Positions 1 to 12,493 of a DNA stretch of 64,000 bases are shown piece after piece. Positions within the stretch are counted from its first letter, which is position 1, and every line of letters starts with the position of its first letter. The notes beneath the pieces were generated by a model that saw nothing but the letters and a program-made list of their open reading frames with translations, was not told where the DNA came from and made no database searches. The position numbers and the translations under genes were made by a program. The stretch comes from Strongyloides papillosus (taxonomy: Eukaryota; Nematoda; Chromadorea; Rhabditida; Strongyloididae): NCBI GenBank assembly GCA_005656395.1, contig SRSI01000016.1:1-64000 (forward strand), in the 5' to 3' direction.

Positions 1-539
1 CTTTTATAGATTTATATAAAAAACTTTATACTAATAAACTCCTTTATTAGGGTTCATTAAATCTTGATTGCTTTTTAATTACAATATTTTTTTATTCTAC
101 AACAATAACTAATTACAAAACAAAATATTTAATATTTTTTTAATCCCCTTCCCACAAAAAAAACATTCACTTCCATAAAAACATATCATCTAATTACTTT
201 ATATCCCGTATTTGTAAATAAACAAAAAAATAAAATATTAAATTTTACCTTTCCTTTATATTGCCAATCTCAAGATACCATAAAAAACCCATTACCAGCA
301 CATTAAACATAAACACATGTCAGGATACATATATATACATAAATTATGGATTTCCAGTCGATTAGTGGATCTCTCAGCAGACAACCTTACTTTCCTTCTC
401 GCCATGATAGGTGGAACCATTCGCACAACAACAATTGTCATAGGCTATAATGGTTCATAGGAGAAACACAATTCCGTCCTCAATTGGTATGTTTTTTATT
501 AAAATAGACATATGTAAATATCTAATAAAAAATTAATAG
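1..539. other. AT-rich upstream region and possible 5' exon
   Basis: No complete gene is visible. A GC-richer stretch at about 346-486 ends in a good splice donor (GT at 487-488), and a matching acceptor AG lies at 538-539, so it is probably the 5' exon of the C2 gene that follows. Frames that begin at ATG 346 or ATG 404 hit stops (TAA at 448-450 and TAG at 458-460) and do not join the downstream reading frame. The exon is therefore either untranslated or damaged. Confidence 0.4.
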
Positions 540-561
540 GTATGAAAATAACCTTTTGGAG

Positions 562-1879
562 ATGTCGAGGCCGATACCTATGTATGGTTCAAATAACAAA
601 GGTGAAAATAAAAAAGTGAGAACCTTTAATTGTAGGAATATTAGGAGAATGGATACTGAGGAGGAAAGTGTGACATATACTAATCCGATAACGTAAATTT
701 TGACTTTTATAAATAATAAATATTGTTTATTTATAGAAATACACTTAAAGAGTCAAAGTATATTGGAGCAACGGATGATAGCATTGACGAAAGGAGGATG
801 TCAAGAATAAAGAACATAACATCCGATCTGGATAGTAAAGATTATCTATTAAATATCAATAAAGATAACTCATTCAACGGTAAAAAAGATTTTGCTGGGA
901 TGTTTGTTATACCGAAATTAGACAAACCACATCCATCGTTGTTTGAACGTATCTCTCAAAATCAGATCGATCGTGGTTTGTACAAAACAACTTTTGGGGA
1001 TATTGAATCGTGTTATGATGAGGAACAGACTTCCGGTAGTTGTTGTGGAAGTATAAAGATATCAATGTATTTGGATTCGACTTTGAATTTGTTTACTGTT
1101 GTCCTTAAACAGGCTAATGAGTTGATTTCTAAGAGGACTGAGGATTTGCCTAATCCGTATTTTAAGATTAGTCTTGAGGTACCTGAAAGTAAAGAAGGAA
1201 AGTAACTCATGTATCTAAGATTTACAAAAACACCATTAATCCTGAGATTAACCAAGAATTCTTCTTTCAAATCCCCTCTAATGCTGATATAACACAATGT
1301 CGATTAGAAATATTAGTTTATGATTACGATCAATTCTCTGTTGATGAAGGTATCGGTTACATATGGCTAACACTAGGAAGATTAGACATAACACAATTCA
1401 CGGATAAACCCTCATGTTTCTGGGCTGAGGTCCTACCAATAGAGGAAGGTTCTGGAAACGAGTATGGTGAGGTCCTCCTATCCTTCTCCTACCTCTCCAA
1501 AGCTCAAAGATTAACGGTAAACGTCTTTAAAGGTAGGAATTTCTGTATAACATCAAGCGAATCACAAGTCAACACCTCCATCCGTATATCCCTCCTTAGT
1601 CTGGAGGATGAGAAGAGGCTCAAAAGAAAGAAGACCTCATCCAAAAAGAACACATCTAATCCCCAATTTAACGAATCACTAAATTTCAGTGTACCAAAAA
1701 GTTCCCTTTGCGACATGCTCCTGGAGGTTGAGGCAATAATCGAGTATGGAACCTTTGGTATGTCTCACAAAGTACTAGGAAAAATAAATATACCACTCCA
1801 TAAATGTAGGGACTTGTGGAGGGGTATTATACATGAACAGAAATGTCAAGCCCGTTGGTACCAATTAGAGAAACCATAA
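562..1879 (+). CDS. Tandem C2-domain protein (synaptotagmin-like), with an internal frame break
   Basis: Coding exons are 562-692 and 737-1879; the 44-nt intron has a GTAAAT donor and a TTTATAG acceptor. The product is about 424 residues with two C2 domains, C2A at about 146-270 and C2B at about 287-415. C2A keeps an acidic YDYDQF loop of the kind that binds calcium. C2B lacks the matching aspartates. There is no signal peptide or membrane segment in the part seen. C2 proteins of this type act in calcium- or lipid-dependent membrane traffic (family knowledge). The frame changes at 1200-1203: the C2A beta strand runs into a TAA in one frame and continues without loss of homology one base back. 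No intron fits there. This is a one-base deletion, an assembly error, or less likely a -1 shift. The exact synaptotagmin subtype is not resolved. Confidence 0.7.
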
Positions 1880-2172
1880 TTAAATTAATTTTTTTTTGTT
1901 TTTTCCTTTTACTAAATCTATATTCATATTTGCTTTTAATAAGAGTAAATTGAATTAACACAATCTTAGAAATAAAATAATTTTTGTTTTTTATATGTGT
2001 GTTTGTGTATGCCAAGAATAGGTGAAAAAAATATGTATTGTGATGTCTTTTTTTAATTGGGTTATTATTCTTTTAATGTCGGTCAATGGAGATAGTGACA
2101 TTTATATATTTGATTGGGAAAATTTAATTATTTCTTATTATTAGTGTTTTTGAGAAGGTAGAAATTTAATTA

Positions 2173-4067
2173 ATGGTTTTGGTATTGTTTTTGTGTTTTT
2201 TGTTCGTTGTTAACTGTAATTATGTTGGAGGTAGCCAGTGTGGTAATGGAACGATTCCTTTTAGTTTTGAGGTAATTATATGTGGAAATGATATTTTAAG
2301 TTGTTTGGAAAAATAAATTATTATTATTTATAGGCTTTAAAGGATGGACAGCCGATATTGGGATGTGCTAAGGCAACCTGTTTGGGATGGTTACCGAATG
2401 GGACACATGTTGGAGGTGATGTGAAATTCCTGAAAATGGAAGGTCATCCAGATGGGTATTTAAGGTCCCAAGATGTCAAACTTGAAGACATTGTTATTGA
2501 TAAGAATTCACCACAATCCATAGTAAGGTGTGAAGAAAACTTCCACTCAAAACACTGTGGCAAATCCGGAGAATGGGTAGGTGGAATAAAACCAGTACCC
2601 TACGAAAAGCTACTCAACACAACCCTAAAAATGAAATGCTGCTCCTACGACAAACTCCTAGATTCATATGATCAAGGAGTCGCCGAGATAAACCCCGGCC
2701 AAATAATAATCGGCGGTGAAATCTTCAAAAACGGTAAACAAGTCGCCTTCGAGTACATAGCAGACATCCACAAAAAAATCGAGTACGGCAGAATCCTGTA
2801 TACCGTAACAACAAGGAGATTTAAATGTGGCAAGGCATCCGACGACAATAAACAACACATAGGTAGGAGAAAATTAAAAAAGATTAATGTTTTGATGAAA
2901 ACAAAAATTGATAAGGAGATGGTTAAAAAACAAACAATTAATAAGATAAAGAAGGATAAAAACAAGAAGAATTTTGCTGAGATTGCTTTTGTTAAGTTAT
3001 TGGAGGAGATACAGTTGACGGAGAATGCCATTACAAAGGGGAAGATGAGTAAGACTAATAGGTATAAGATTGAGTATAAAAAACATCCTAAGAAAGATAT
3101 AAGAATGTCACCGAGGAAGAATATTAATTTAGATGTTGTGGAGGTTAATGAGAGTAATAGAAGTTTAAAACCCAGATTCCAGGCTTATTGGGATGCTAGT
3201 GAGAATAAGTGGAAGTATAAAACATTCACGAGAAGTGAGGGTATCACAAAATATGATGGTGATATTCTTTTTCCTTCAAGTGATTCAATAATCTCTGAAT
3301 CATTTAATGAGAAAAAAGATGAACAAATACCACCTATTCCCATTACTGTTAAACCAAGGTTTACTAAAAAAGTATATGAAACAGATGTTTATGTTAAGAT
3401 ACCAAAAAGAACGAGTGAAGAACCACAGTATCCTATAACAGAGCGTTTAAAGCTACCAGAAACATCAACAACAAACGCACCAATATTCCCACCCACAACA
3501 ACATCAACCCCCGAATTACCTCCACAACGAACAATAAATTGGTTTGGACAACAATTAGTACCTGGCAAGACGTATAAAGTGTATGATACAATTACACCAG
3601 AATTGTCCTATGAATTTACAGTGCCAGAAATTTTTGAACCTCTCGCTACATTACCTCCTCAACCACCTATTCCGGGGGCGGCATCAAATCCACTGGATAT
3701 TTTGAATACCCTACAAGCACAACCACCTACCTTGGAACAAGCTTTAAGAACAATTCTGTCACCTCCACCACATCCAGTACCTTCAGATATCCGTAGATCT
3801 CCAGTTTTGCATGATATTCCTGTAACAACAGAAACAAAACGTGATGGATCTATTATTCATGATAGACCACAACCAAATATCGTTATTGAGCAGGTGGGGG
3901 GTAAAGTAAATCCAGCACCTCAGAAAAACATCAACGAAATTGTAAGTACTTAATTATTAAAACTAATAAACATAAATTAATTATAGATCCCTGAAGGTGG
4001 AAGAGAAATCTTTAACAACATAGCAAAAACACTCCTCGGAGAGTATTACAACCGTTTAATGTTATAA
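2173..4067 (+). CDS. Secreted cysteine-rich protein, nematode Wart/hedgehog-related type
   Basis: Three exons, 2173-2271, 2334-3941 and 3987-4067, give a protein of about 595 residues. Residues 1-16 form a hydrophobic signal peptide. It is followed by a cysteine-rich module: CGNGTIPFSFE, then LGCAKATCLGW, then paired cysteines in RCEENFHSKHCGKSGEW and KCCSYD. This pattern resembles the N-terminal domains of nematode hedgehog-related proteins (Wart/Ground/Quahog class). I see no C-terminal Hint autoprocessing domain. Instead there is a basic linker rich in Lys and Arg, then a Pro/Thr-rich tail from about residue 340. The family assignment is by pattern memory and is moderate. The gene converges on the FERM gene, with 109 bp between stop codons. 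A cuticle or extracellular role is inference. Confidence 0.65.
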
Positions 4068-4176
4068 AACTTCTAATTATTTATTTAAATGTTATAAAAA
4101 AGGAATAATAAATATTATAATTTAAATGAATTAATAAACTACATGTTAATTTTTCATAAGTGAAATTAGATAAAGT

Positions 4177-5973
4177 TTAAAAACCAAATAATTTCCTTCG
4201 AGTAAAGAGATCTCTGGATCTACCGCCACTGCTTTTGGAACTGATAGAAGACGTTGGGGTTACGGGGCACGAGGAACATAGTAATAATTTGGGTGAACCG
4301 AGATTGCAATCTCTGAAGATGACATCTTCATCTTTGGTGACTAGTGTATTCCTTTCCTGTGTTAGACATTTTTCAAGATCTTTCAACCTCTCACTAGCTG
4401 CAGCAAATTCTTTCTTTCTTTTTTTCCTTATACTTTTATGGGTTGACTTATCACGAGAGAGATATTTTTCCGCATTGACTATCGCTCTCTGTATATTTAT
4501 ATCAACTTCGATTTGCGCTATTTTATCCACCTCATTAGTTAAATTCTTAAGGACGTCATTTGATATCTTGAATGTCGTTCCGATACGTCTATTTATCTTA
4601 GGTTCAGGTTCCCCTGGCATCAATGTTTTGTATATCTCTTTAGGAAGTTCCCCAGTTAGCTCTGCTTCCTGGATACATACTTCCTTCAACTCATCTAACT
4701 TCTTTATTAACTGACTTTCCAGATTATCCTTTTCCGTCTTATATTTTTTATATAATAATAAATCATTTTCTTTTTTAATTGACACTTCCGAGGACAGAGA
4801 CGACACGACAGAACATACAGAATCTCTATATTTATTACTTTTGTTAAGGAACGCTGAATATTGACCGGATGCCTGTGTAAAAAAAGCATCATACTTCTTA
4901 ATAAATAAACCTTTATCCCCTCCACTAGCACAGGTCAAAGATTTGGAACACTCATTCAAAAAATCCTGGTGTTTATTGACAATCTCACTCCACAACAACT
5001 TGCATGCACCATTACTACTAGTAGCAAAAGAATACTTATACCCATCAACATCAATAATTAACCACTCTCTTTTCATTTGAAAATTTTGAACATCTTTCCA
5101 CAGGATTTCTTTTTTAATTTTTAGTAAGGCATCATCCGTCACCAGGAAGATGCCTTTTTGACATAGCCCTAGGAGACAGTTTATGTTCATTTTGTCTTTG
5201 ACTTTGTAGAATCTCCCAACGAATGCCCAACTTTGTTGCATTAGTTTTATTAACTCGTAGAAGACGTCACCTTTGGTTTTTGTTAGGCATTCTTTGTAGT
5301 GTTTTTGGACCTCCTCGTTGAAGGTGTCCTCGGTGGTGTTGTAGTGTTTTAGGATCCTGTGATTCCATTGTAGGGATCGTAACATAATAATAAACAGCTT
5401 TTCGTTAACGTATGGCCCCTCCAGAAAATGGAGGAGGTAGGCGAAAGCGTGGGCGCACATACTAATACCCGGCAACGGTAACATCCCAGACAACAATTGG
5501 TTTTTAGCCTCTAGGAACAGCAGATACAACAAATTCGGGGACGTAATATTGGACAACAAATTAGTAGGAATCCTCTTTAGAGCATACTGCAATGTATAAA
5601 GTCTACTCTTATCATTGATTCCCTGTGTTTTACAGGGAACATCATATAACTTAGTTGTACTGTCCAGAAATTGGTATTGATCACTATAATAAAAATGTTA
5701 TAAACAATATATAAATCGTAACAATAGTATCAATAAAAGTAATAAACTTTTAGAATGTTGCATAAAATGTTAGAAAATAGAGGGGGTTGTAAAAATTGTG
5801 TAAACTTACTCATCATCAACAACAGCAATACCAAAATACTTTCTTTCACCCTCTGACATCTCAATGCCATCGGAGGCTATTGTAAAGATCTCCTCTGCTG
5901 TTGTCTTGTTTGTTATAAGAAACTCTAGTTTTGATCCATTGGCATAAGATATCTCGGCGACTTCCTTAACCAT
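4177..5973 (-). CDS. FERM-domain protein with CUPID/DUF3338 region (FRMD4-like)
   Basis: Two exons, 5810-5973 and 4177-5683 (complement), give 556 residues. The first exon and the start of the second encode a ubiquitin-like F1 lobe. The F2 helical lobe and F3 PH-like lobe follow to about residue 310; a tryptophan-containing strand and TSSNGACKLLWSEIVNKH mark the F3 end. After a charged coiled-coil region comes ELTGELPKEIYK and a short RRIGTTFKIS block. These match the CUPID (DUF3338) signature of FRMD4A/B and INAVA, which bind cytohesins at cell junctions (family knowledge). The C-terminus is Ser- and basic-rich. The start at 5973 gives a complete F1 lobe. The gene is divergent from the hnRNP gene, about 700 bp away. 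Confidence 0.8.
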
Positions 5974-6673
5974 GGTTTTGAATTTATGTATTAAATGTTG
6001 GGGTTGACTTTTTTTTTACTCTCCTTATTAGTGATAGATAGTTTAAATTAATATGTTCTAAATAACGGTTGGGGGTAGTTTATTGGAAGGGAAGATGAAT
6101 TAGTTGTAATATAGTTAATAATTTTCAATATTGTATTCCTTTAAATGTATTTATAGTTAGTATTTATTTGAAAATCTTTGCAACATGACAAGAAATATTA
6201 TTATTAATAGCTAAGAACAGTAGCATACAAAGTAGACACTTTTAGACTTCCAACAAACCTCCACACTCTATGATGACTGTATGTTAAGAGTTTGACTAGA
6301 AAAAACTGTAGAAAAGATGATGATTGAAATGTGATGAACAAAATCTAGAATTAATATTCTTTTAAGGCATATAACTAGAATATGGCGTAGAATAGTTATG
6401 ATGTACTGTCATAAAAGTAGTGAAAGTCGTTTCGCTTTTGAAGTATCTGAAGGCCAAACCTATAAAAAGGCCATTAATTTTAGCGCGTCTCGATGGGGTG
6501 ATCCTGTCACGACAGTCAGTTGGAAGGTTGTCTACTAAATGTGTATTTGATAAAGATTGGTAGCTATGTATCCAGAGACATATAATTTTGTTAAAATCGC
6601 AGAGACTTTTATATTTATTTTATTCTATTTTATTTTTATATTGATCTAAGTAAGGTACAAGGAAGTCTATATA
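5974..6673. promoter_or_regulatory. Divergent intergenic region between the FERM and hnRNP genes
   Basis: This 700-bp interval separates two genes transcribed away from each other, so both promoters and 5' UTRs should lie here. I see no coding potential and no confident core-promoter motif. A block at about 6430-6540 is GC-richer than its surroundings. Confidence 0.4.
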
Positions 6674-8501
6674 ATGGAGAGAAATACGGATGCTGATAGG
6701 ATCCTCCGGCTACGAGGGTACCCATACTCCGCAACAGAAACTGATTTCATAAAGTTTTTTGAACGTATGTTTGTTGAGAGGCTATATTTTGTCAATATTT
6801 TAAATGTTATGAATTTGTAGCACTAAAAGTTGTAAATATTATATTTCCTATTACTAGTGGGAAGCGACCACAAGGAGAATGTTATGTGGTATTCGAGAAT
6901 AAGGATGATGCTGAAAAAGGGCTATTAAAAAATAGGGACACTATCGGTCATAGATATATTGAAATATTTAGGACAGATGAGTGTGAATTAAAAAGCGTGG
7001 AAAACAACAATAAAGCCTATGAAGAACAGTTAAATCGTGGAAGGTATACATTAAACGAGATGAAGAATTGTGTCAAACTTCGTGGCTTACCATTCTCGGT
7101 GACGGAGAAGGATGTCAAAGATTTTTTTAAAGGTAGGTGGAATTAAAAGCGTATTACAAATGAGGTGTGGTGTGTGTGTATTGTAAACAATTAACTGTTG
7201 AAAAAAGTGAAATTAATGTTATCGTAAAAATTTTTTCGTGTACATACGTGTTATAACAATCTAAAATAATATATGTAAATATATTCTCTCTTTCCATTAG
7301 GTTTAAAAGTGCTTGAAATAATTTTCGAGAAAGATTCAAGAAAAGGAGGTAGATTAACCGGTGAAGGTATGGTATCTTTTGCCACGAGTGGTGATGTCAC
7401 TGCTGCACTTAACAGAGACCGACAAAATATAGGGAACAGGTAGGGGGATTATAAAAATGTAATCTTCTTCGTATTTTAAACAACTTCCGTTTACCTGTAC
7501 TTTATTTGATTTTTTTTTGTTTGTTTAGGTATATTGAGGTGTTTAGAGGTGATTTTAATCAATTTATCCGTATGAAAGAGGGGAACTCGCAACCTCCGAT
7601 TCCACCTCCTTCAAGACAGGGGCAAGGATTATTTTTCAAAGGAAATAATAATTGTTATGGGTCGTTTTATGGTAAAAATTCTTATCCTTACTCATCGTTA
7701 TGTCCGGGAAACAGTGGACCGTCGTTCATTAATAGACCCTGCGATAGAATGATTGGAGGATCAGTGCACATAAAAAACCAACCATTCGTACCACACAATC
7801 CTGGTAACTTTTGTCCACAACAATCTCGACACTCAACCGATAGTTCTTTCTTTAACACCTCATATGACACAAATATAAAATCATCCTACAATTACGATGA
7901 TGGATACCATCGTCGAGGTACTACCTCTGGAAAGTTGATGGATGAGACTAAACTCCAACTAAGAGGTATACCATTTAATGTTGACATTAAAGATTTTCAA
8001 GAATTCTTTAAACCTATTCACATTGAATCAATTAGTATGGGTTATCATGAAAACGGGAAATTGACAGGTGATTGTATTGTAGAGTTTAAAAATCATAATT
8101 TGGCATTAGAGGCAATGAAAAAAAATGGGCAGCATATGGGTACAAGGTATATAGAGATTTTTGATCATGAGAATGCTAGACTAGTCAAAGGTGCTAAGTA
8201 TGAAGTGACGTATAATAGTAGGAGTTTTAATAAAAACGAAGGGAACCCTCAAAAAAACAGGGATATTGGTTATGAGGAGGTAAAAAATGAGGGATATTGC
8301 AATCCAGGGAGGAGAGTACCACCACCGCCACAGCTTAGTATTAAAAGAAGGCATCCCACAGAATTTGAGAGTCGCGAAATGCCTTTGTTTTACAATAAGA
8401 CGCCGTACGATAACTTCTATGGCCAACCACTATCATATGGATTTTATCACAAATCTCCAGAATATTTTTTTGACAAAGAAAAACGTACAAAATACTTCTA
8501 A
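6674..8501 (+). CDS. hnRNP F/H-type RNA-binding protein with three (quasi-)RRMs
   Basis: Four exons, 6674-6764, 6821-7132, 7301-7439 and 7529-8501, keep one frame of 505 codons. RRM1 spans about residues 9-110, RRM2 about 113-195 and RRM3 about 321-405. Each begins with an LRG(L/Y/I)P(F/Y) strand and ends with a (R/H)RYIEIF-like strand, as in the quasi-RRMs of hnRNP F/H, GRSF1 and nematode HRPF-1/SYM-2. Those proteins bind G-rich RNA and regulate splicing (family knowledge). The linker between RRM2 and RRM3 is rich in Gly, Ser, Asn, Pro and Tyr. The tail is Tyr/Pro-rich. The gene converges on ASH2 with about 150 bp between the stops. Which nematode paralogue it is cannot be decided from the sequence alone. 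Confidence 0.9.
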
Positions 8502-8653
8502 ACACTAAAATAATAACCATTATTAGAAATATATACATTATACTAGTATCTCTTTTTTACATTTATATAAAAAAATAAGGAAAAAAAAATAAATTTACAA
8601 GTGTGAATGGTGAAAAAAACCAAAAGAAACAATTATATATACAAATAAATTTT

Positions 8654-10371
8654 TTATATTTTGTGTTCCATAAAAAGTTGTCTCGTCTTCTCGATTTCTT
8701 TGTTATTCTCTACAAAATACAACATATCGGAGAGGCAATTTTCGATGTCCTGTTCGAAGACGCGTTCGCTCATTGGTTTGACGTCTTTTGGTGGTTGATG
8801 GATGAAGTTTGGCCCGAAATTACATGTCACTTTGGCGTTCTCGTATATTGAGACGGCGGGGTAGTAGAAGTCTTCGTAGATGTCCTCGAATGCCACTCCA
8901 CAGGATTGGCCGTTTAGGAAGAATTCAATCTTGCTTCCTTTTATCACTGGGCGTTCTTTTTTCAGTGCTTCTGATTCGGTAAAGTTTAAGAAGAATATAT
9001 TTGATTTATGATTAACAACTGTGTAACTTGATTTTGCAGATGGTGGTAGTCGATTTGTGATATTTTCTGGTTCATCAAAATATATCGCACAACCTAGGAC
9101 GTCTCCTTCTTTGAAATCTCTATTAGCATACCTTTTACCTCTAGATTTGTGAAATGCCGTTCCATGATTGGACCTCCAAGAGTATGAAAACTGTGTATAT
9201 CCTACCGGAGCCTGGACAACAGCATCTTTTGTGGCCCAACCAATCCTAATATGGGTTCCAGATGGTTGTGAATCAAAAGTTATCTCATAATACCATTTAC
9301 CTTTCGAAACTGAGTGTGTTGCCTTGGCCATACAATACCCTTCGCATTCTATATTAGCTACAGTTAAATTGTCATTCGTTAGTATAAGTTGTGGGGCATG
9401 ATCAGATGGTGATAAAGTCACTCTGGAGACATCCGCTAAACGATAAACAAAAGTCGGTATACGAAGTGAAGTATTTGTCACTAGTGTATTTGTGTACATT
9501 TCATGATCTGGAAATGCAATATCTTTAACAGCTAGGTAATATCGGTTTCCTTCTTTATTTAAAGGATAGTCTATTGTGGAGTCTTCACTACCTGTTTTGT
9601 CGAATCCGTTCTCACCGGATAACTTTGCTCTTTTGCCAACTACTTTTTTGTCGTCTGTGGCACGTTTTCTTGATCCACGTGTTTGCCTGGTTGTTGCTAC
9701 GTTGTCCACATCTTTGTTTTCGATATTCTCTTTTGATAAACTTCCTGGTTTCCTGCCAGGGTTTTTTAAACCCTCCATCAATGGCCCGATTTTTTCAAGA
9801 TCACTCTCTACAAGGGCATAGTGATTTGCATCCTGAGCTACGAATAGGTTGTTTTCTTTAAGTAATGTCCTTTTTAATGTATGATGCCATGTGTTTTTTA
9901 TTCTCTTTTTTTCACCTGTTAAATTCTCCCAGTTCCTGGAGAAATATGGTATTATAACAGTATCCACATCGAAGTAGTATCTTTCGTCGTATTTTCCTGT
10001 TTCAACCCTCTTATTGTATGTTATGTTAGCCATTGCCATAACGCACATATGAATAAACGTAACAGTTTTACCAGTCCATGTTTCTTTTTTTGTTGGGGAA
10101 CAATCTTTACAGTGAAAGGTATAAGAAACCATGAAGGGAAGTCCATAACTATAATAGGTAAGGAGATCTAACGATTTAGCAACTTACAAATCTTTTAAAT
10201 CTTTAAAACATTTCGTGTGAAACCATTTTTTACATCCTATACAATGTATTTCCAGGGAACCTAGTTCTCTTTTTCCATTACTATAAAGATTATTAATATG
10301 CAAATGTTAACCTACCAATAACAAACTCCTTTTGAAACTTCTGTATTTACATTTTCATTATTTCCTTCCAT
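8654..10371 (-). CDS. ash-2: ASH2 homologue, core subunit of H3K4 methyltransferase complexes
   Basis: Exons 10316-10371, 10188-10280 and 8654-10148 (complement) give 547 residues with introns of only 35 and 39 nt. The N-terminus, assembled across all three exons, holds a PHD-like zinc finger (CYC, CIGC, H-x3-C, then HCKDC). A winged-helix region follows at about 65-150. After a basic Ser/Lys linker a long SPRY domain occupies about 300-480 (WYYEITF, IRIGWAT and YSWRSN blocks). The C-terminal helix FEQDIENCLSDMLYFVE corresponds to the DPY-30-binding end of ASH2L. In other animals ASH2 with WDR5 and RBBP5 activates SET1/MLL enzymes in the nucleus. The start at 10371 is chosen because it completes the zinc finger. 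Confidence 0.93.
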
Positions 10372-10855
10372 AACTAAGTAGAGTAGTAAGGAGAAAGTAA
10401 AACTAAACACAATATAATACAAGTTATAACTAGAGATAAATGGCGGATATTATCCAATTTGATACTTCTCCAATTTCCAATTGAGACAAGATGTTTTTCG
10501 ATCCAATAATTTTGTGGACCATATGGACGAAAATTGTGGTTATTGTTGTAGTAAAATTAAATTATTTGAATAAAGAACATCTACAATATTCAAATTTTTA
10601 AAATCAATTATAAAGGTATGAAATATTAAAATTTTTATTGCAAAAACATAAACTAAAATAACAATGTAAATTTTAATCGTTTCTTCCTATATTTATAGTA
10701 TAGAAACCATTATTCAAATACTTTAAGCAATTATTAATCGTTTTTTGATTATTAGAAATATGAAAAAATTTTACCTTCGTGGTAAAGTCTAAGTAAGACA
10801 GTTTGTAGAGTGGAAACTAAAGATGCAGTTCATAAACTCAACAATTAACTATATA
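10372..10855. other. Intergenic region between BRF1 and ASH2
   Basis: This stretch separates two minus-strand genes, so it holds the ASH2 promoter and 5' UTR and the BRF1 3' region. No ORF, RNA gene or repeat was recognised. Confidence 0.35.
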
Positions 10856-12493
10856 TTATTGGTTCACGGGTGGAAGCAATCCAATTTCTTTAAGCACATC
10901 ATAGTTGATTTTCTTGGACAACTTCTTTTCTTGAATCACCATTTGCATAGCTTCAGTGGCAGTATCAGCTTCGATTTTAGCTCTCTTCCTTGGTGGTTTT
11001 CTCTTCTTCTTCTCACCCTTTTCCTCTTCACCTTTCTCCTCCATCTCCTTCTTTAATTTGGCTCGCCTCTCCATTTCTTCTAAGTGATGAGAATTGGCTT
11101 TTAACCATAATTTTTCTTTTAATTCACGTTCTCTTGGAGATAATATGTATTTATCAATTTCATCATCATCAATGTCACTGAGGGTATCCTCCTCCTCATC
11201 TTCACCATCATTTTCCCATTCTCTTTTAGATTCTTCATCGGTACCTTCTGATTTTGTGTGATTTGAATTTACCCTTCCAACACCCATCTGTTCCAATGTG
11301 GGCCAATTTTGTACATAAATATTATCTTCTTTAGGCGCTTCCTTTTTAGAGGGAGATTCATATTCATCTTTTGAGTGGGAAATTGCCAGGTCAATTATTT
11401 CATTTCCAATTAATGATGTAGCAACTTCTGTATCTGCTCCTAGACCTATAACGTTGCCTGATAACTCTTTAGCCCATTTACTTTTTCTGAAGTTTTCTAT
11501 TCTCTTCTTTTCTAAAGCTACTTCTACTTTCTTTTCTATGGCATCAAGTTCAGGCTTGATATTGTTTATGATTTCCTCTTCTTTTGCTCTTAATTCCTCC
11601 AATTCTTCTTTAACCTTCCTTTGGAAAGCTGGGGGATCCTCACATTCAGTAAGGTTGACAGTACTGAATTGTTCAATTGTAAGCATACTTGAAGGTGTAT
11701 TGGAGAATTCTTCTAAACGTTTTCTTACAACAGATTCACTAACGTGAACGACACGTACAACATCAGAGACAGTACGATTGAAGTTATATGATCTTGCTGC
11801 TAACAATAAAGCAGCACCACATAAACCTGTTGGTCTTCTTCCTGTATCAATCCAATCCATTTTCATGCGTTGTACAATTCTTGTAGCCAAAGAAACAACT
11901 TCCTTTTGTTTTTCACCAAACTCAAGGAGAACGGCAAATCTAAGCACATAAAGGCATGGGTCAGTAACTGGCAAGTTGATTTTAAGTGACCTAGCAACAA
12001 AATTCAATGTACGTCCCAAGTCAAAAACATTCACTTGAGTAACATCAGAAAAATCAAGTAACAAATGTGCCGTATTCTGAAGTCTACAAGCCATATACAA
12101 ACAAGCCGTCACAACATGAGATCTCACTCTACCCCTTGTGAAGTTTCTATTCACACACATCTTATAAAAATTGAAAGCCATATCTGCTTGCATTTGATTG
12201 ATTCGCAATTGTGATGCAATCTCATCGATAATTTTTTTTCCTCTGAGATAAGTTTGTTCTCTAGATTCTTGAGAGCCTATACCGTGGATGCCACTTAAGG
12301 AATTTGGTTGGGCTCGGTCTCTGGATACGAATTGACCGACGAGGGAACTTATTCCGGCTCTTTCTTCAAATTGAACATCTGATACAACGATTGATTCCTC
12401 TAAGACAGTACCGCAGTTCATGCAGGTTGTATCACCACGGGATGAGTCTTCATCAATTTCGGATGATCCACAATGATGGCAGGTCCTGACCAT
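10856..12493 (-). CDS. brf-1: TFIIIB subunit BRF1, RNA polymerase III initiation factor
   Basis: One uninterrupted frame of 545 residues. Residues 5-27 form a TFIIB-type zinc ribbon (C5, C8, C24, C27). Two cyclin-fold repeats follow at about 85-165 and 180-265, with GRRPTGLCGAALLLAARS in the second. An acidic stretch precedes LSDIDDDEIDKYIL, the BRF1 homology block that contacts TBP. The C-terminus is Lys-rich (KKKRKPPRKRAK), likely nuclear targeting. With TBP and BDP1 the protein recruits Pol III to tRNA and 5S genes (family knowledge). The absence of introns contrasts with its neighbours. The start codon gives the zinc ribbon at the usual distance from the N-terminus. Confidence 0.95.
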   Translation of the reverse strand: MVRTCHHCGSSEIDEDSSRGDTTCMNCGTVLEESIVVSDVQFEERAGISSLVGQFVSRDRAQPNSLSGIHGIGSQESREQTYLRGKKIIDEIASQLRINQMQADMAFNFYKMCVNRNFTRGRVRSHVVTACLYMACRLQNTAHLLLDFSDVTQVNVFDLGRTLNFVARSLKINLPVTDPCLYVLRFAVLLEFGEKQKEVVSLATRIVQRMKMDWIDTGRRPTGLCGAALLLAARSYNFNRTVSDVVRVVHVSESVVRKRLEEFSNTPSSMLTIEQFSTVNLTECEDPPAFQRKVKEELEELRAKEEEIINNIKPELDAIEKKVEVALEKKRIENFRKSKWAKELSGNVIGLGADTEVATSLIGNEIIDLAISHSKDEYESPSKKEAPKEDNIYVQNWPTLEQMGVGRVNSNHTKSEGTDEESKREWENDGEDEEEDTLSDIDDDEIDKYILSPRERELKEKLWLKANSHHLEEMERRAKLKKEMEEKGEEEKGEKKKRKPPRKRAKIEADTATEAMQMVIQEKKLSKKINYDVLKEIGLLPPVNQ

